Source: an uncultured Bacillota bacterium
GTDB taxonomy: Bacteria; Bacillota_I; Bacilli_A; RF39; UBA660
Assembly: GCA_947168485.1 (NCBI GenBank)
Contig: CAMVLZ010000014.1
Coordinates: forward strand, 1-38,846
DNA length: 38,846 nt
Direction: 5' to 3'
The translations under genes and the position numbers were made by a program. Below, one piece after another: positions 38,047-38,846 of the stretch; position 1 is the first letter of the stretch; every line of letters starts with the position of its first letter. The notes below the pieces were generated by a model. That model saw nothing but the letters and a program-made list of their open reading frames with translations, did no database searches and was not told where the DNA came from.

Positions 38047-38070
38047 ACAAATCACCTATGTCCCTTTTTC

Positions 38071-38086
38071 CGTATGTATTATAGCA
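38071..38086 (-). promoter_or_regulatory. mnmG promoter TGCTATAATACATACG, predicted +1 G at 38071
   Basis: TATAAT at complement 38078-38083; TTGTTA 17 bp upstream. Confidence 0.78.
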
Positions 38087-38112
38087 AAATTTCATATATT
38101 TAACAACATTTA

Positions 38113-38121
38113 TGATATTAT
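38113..38121 (+). promoter_or_regulatory. Extended -10 promoter TG-A-TATTAT for the right-edge membrane protein
   Basis: TGATATTAT then AAGGTGATATTTATG. Confidence 0.55.
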
Positions 38122-38139
38122 ATATTTAAGGTGATATTT

Positions 38140-38712
38140 ATGATACAAATTATTGACTATATATCAGGTGAACAACAACTATTTATTTATATTTTTTCTT
38201 TAATGTTTGCTTTTTGTTTTTTAAGTTATACATTAGTTGCTTTAGGTAATAATTATAATTTTAAAATTACTTCTACATTAATATCTATTTGTTTAATTAT
38301 TCTCGTTTGTAACACTTTCATATGTTTTAGTGATTATTATAACTTCATTTTTAATTATAACTCTGTAGAAATTAAAATACCTATATTATTTTATTTATCT
38401 ATAATATTCTTAATATTTTGTCTATTAATAGATATTCTTTCTATAGTTTATGTATTTATTAAAAATAGAATTGGTAAAGAGATTTTTGCATCTATTATAT
38501 TTATGATGACTAGTTTTACTTTTTATATGCAAAAAGTTTATGATAAAGAGTCTTTTAATAGAATATTTGAGAATTATTCAATTAAAGATAGTAAATCTAT
38601 TCTTATAAATAATATTTATCATTATTGGTATATTCTAGTTATTGGTATTATTATAACTATCATTTATCTAATTATATGTAGAAAAAAATATAAAAAAGAG
38701 AAGTCTAATTAG
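38140..38712 (+). CDS. Uncharacterised multi-TM protein
   Basis: Several hydrophobic segments; SD AAGGTGAT before ATG at 38140. Confidence 0.75.
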   Translation: MIQIIDYISGEQQLFIYIFSLMFAFCFLSYTLVALGNNYNFKITSTLISICLIILVCNTFICFSDYYNFIFNYNSVEIKIPILFYLSIIFLIFCLLIDILSIVYVFIKNRIGKEIFASIIFMMTSFTFYMQKVYDKESFNRIFENYSIKDSKSILINNIYHYWYILVIGIIITIIYLIICRKKYKKEKSN

Positions 38713-38718
38713 ACTTCT
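38699..38718. terminator. Bidirectional terminator with plus-strand stop codon in the palindrome
   Basis: AGAAGTCTAA|TTAGACTTCT; TAG stop 38710-38712 inside; mnmE stop 38720-38722 adjacent. Confidence 0.8.
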
Positions 38719-38719
38719 T

Positions 38720-38846
38720 TTATTTTCCTACACAGAAATTTTTAAATAGATTATCTATTATTTCATCTGAGTATGTTTCTCCTATGATTTCTCCTAAAGT
38801 ATCAAAAGCATCTTTTAAATCTATTTCTACCATATCAATTGGCATC
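38720..38846 (-). CDS. mnmE: MnmE (TrmE) C-terminus, truncated by window edge
   Basis: Translated minus strand: [41 protein letters not shown], with the FC[IV]GK C-terminal motif; not in the ORF track. Confidence 0.95.
   Translation of the reverse strand, partial: MPIDMVEIDLKDAFDTLGEIIGETYSDEIIDNLFKNFCVGK

Noticed and set aside
1-38846. CRISPR arrays, tRNA/rRNA genes, toxin-antitoxin or restriction/defence cassettes
   Set aside because: None seen. No regularly spaced repeats beyond the int-leader heptamers and no T-loop/cloverleaf signature. tRNAscan-SE and defence-finder searches would be decisive.

Overview
The window is an AT-rich core region of a Firmicutes/Bacilli-like genome with a reduced character, almost entirely coded on the minus strand. 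Reading down the minus strand from the right edge: mnmE (3' end), mnmG, rsmG, a ProX/YbaK-type deacylase, noc, parA, parB, mscS-like, DUF951, an AbgT-like transporter, ychF, a divergent YfiH/laccase-domain protein, rpsF-ssb-rpsR, a stand-alone DHH phosphoesterase at the gdpP position, rplI, dnaB, an M23 peptidase, walJ-like, rlmH, ung, an uncharacterised repeat protein, DUF1934-argS-rpoE, prfA-prmC, fba, murA, rpmE, rpiB, DUF1146, mbl, tagO-like, hpf, secA, and a tyrosine integrase at the left edge. Four small plus-strand units interrupt this: a LemA-like gene with pta, a zinc-ribbon membrane protein, a CofE-like protein, and a membrane protein. I saw no CRISPR array, tRNA, rRNA, toxin-antitoxin or defence cassette. 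I do not see a clear new multi-gene system. The observations most worth following are: (1) a Noc homologue with a ~190-aa acidic linker and no N-terminal membrane-targeting helix; (2) four promoters of translation-related operons sharing TGnTATAATACAWACG with a predicted +1 G; (3) stop codons repeatedly embedded inside intrinsic-terminator hairpins; (4) an integrase leader with helically phased TGCGAAC repeats and an attenuator-like terminator; (5) an fba promoter that overlaps its own Shine-Dalgarno; (6) a DHH-only protein replacing GdpP; (7) gene order that looks like a compressed version of the Bacilli left chromosome arm. Start codons were moved from the ORF track where an SD clearly favours an internal start.
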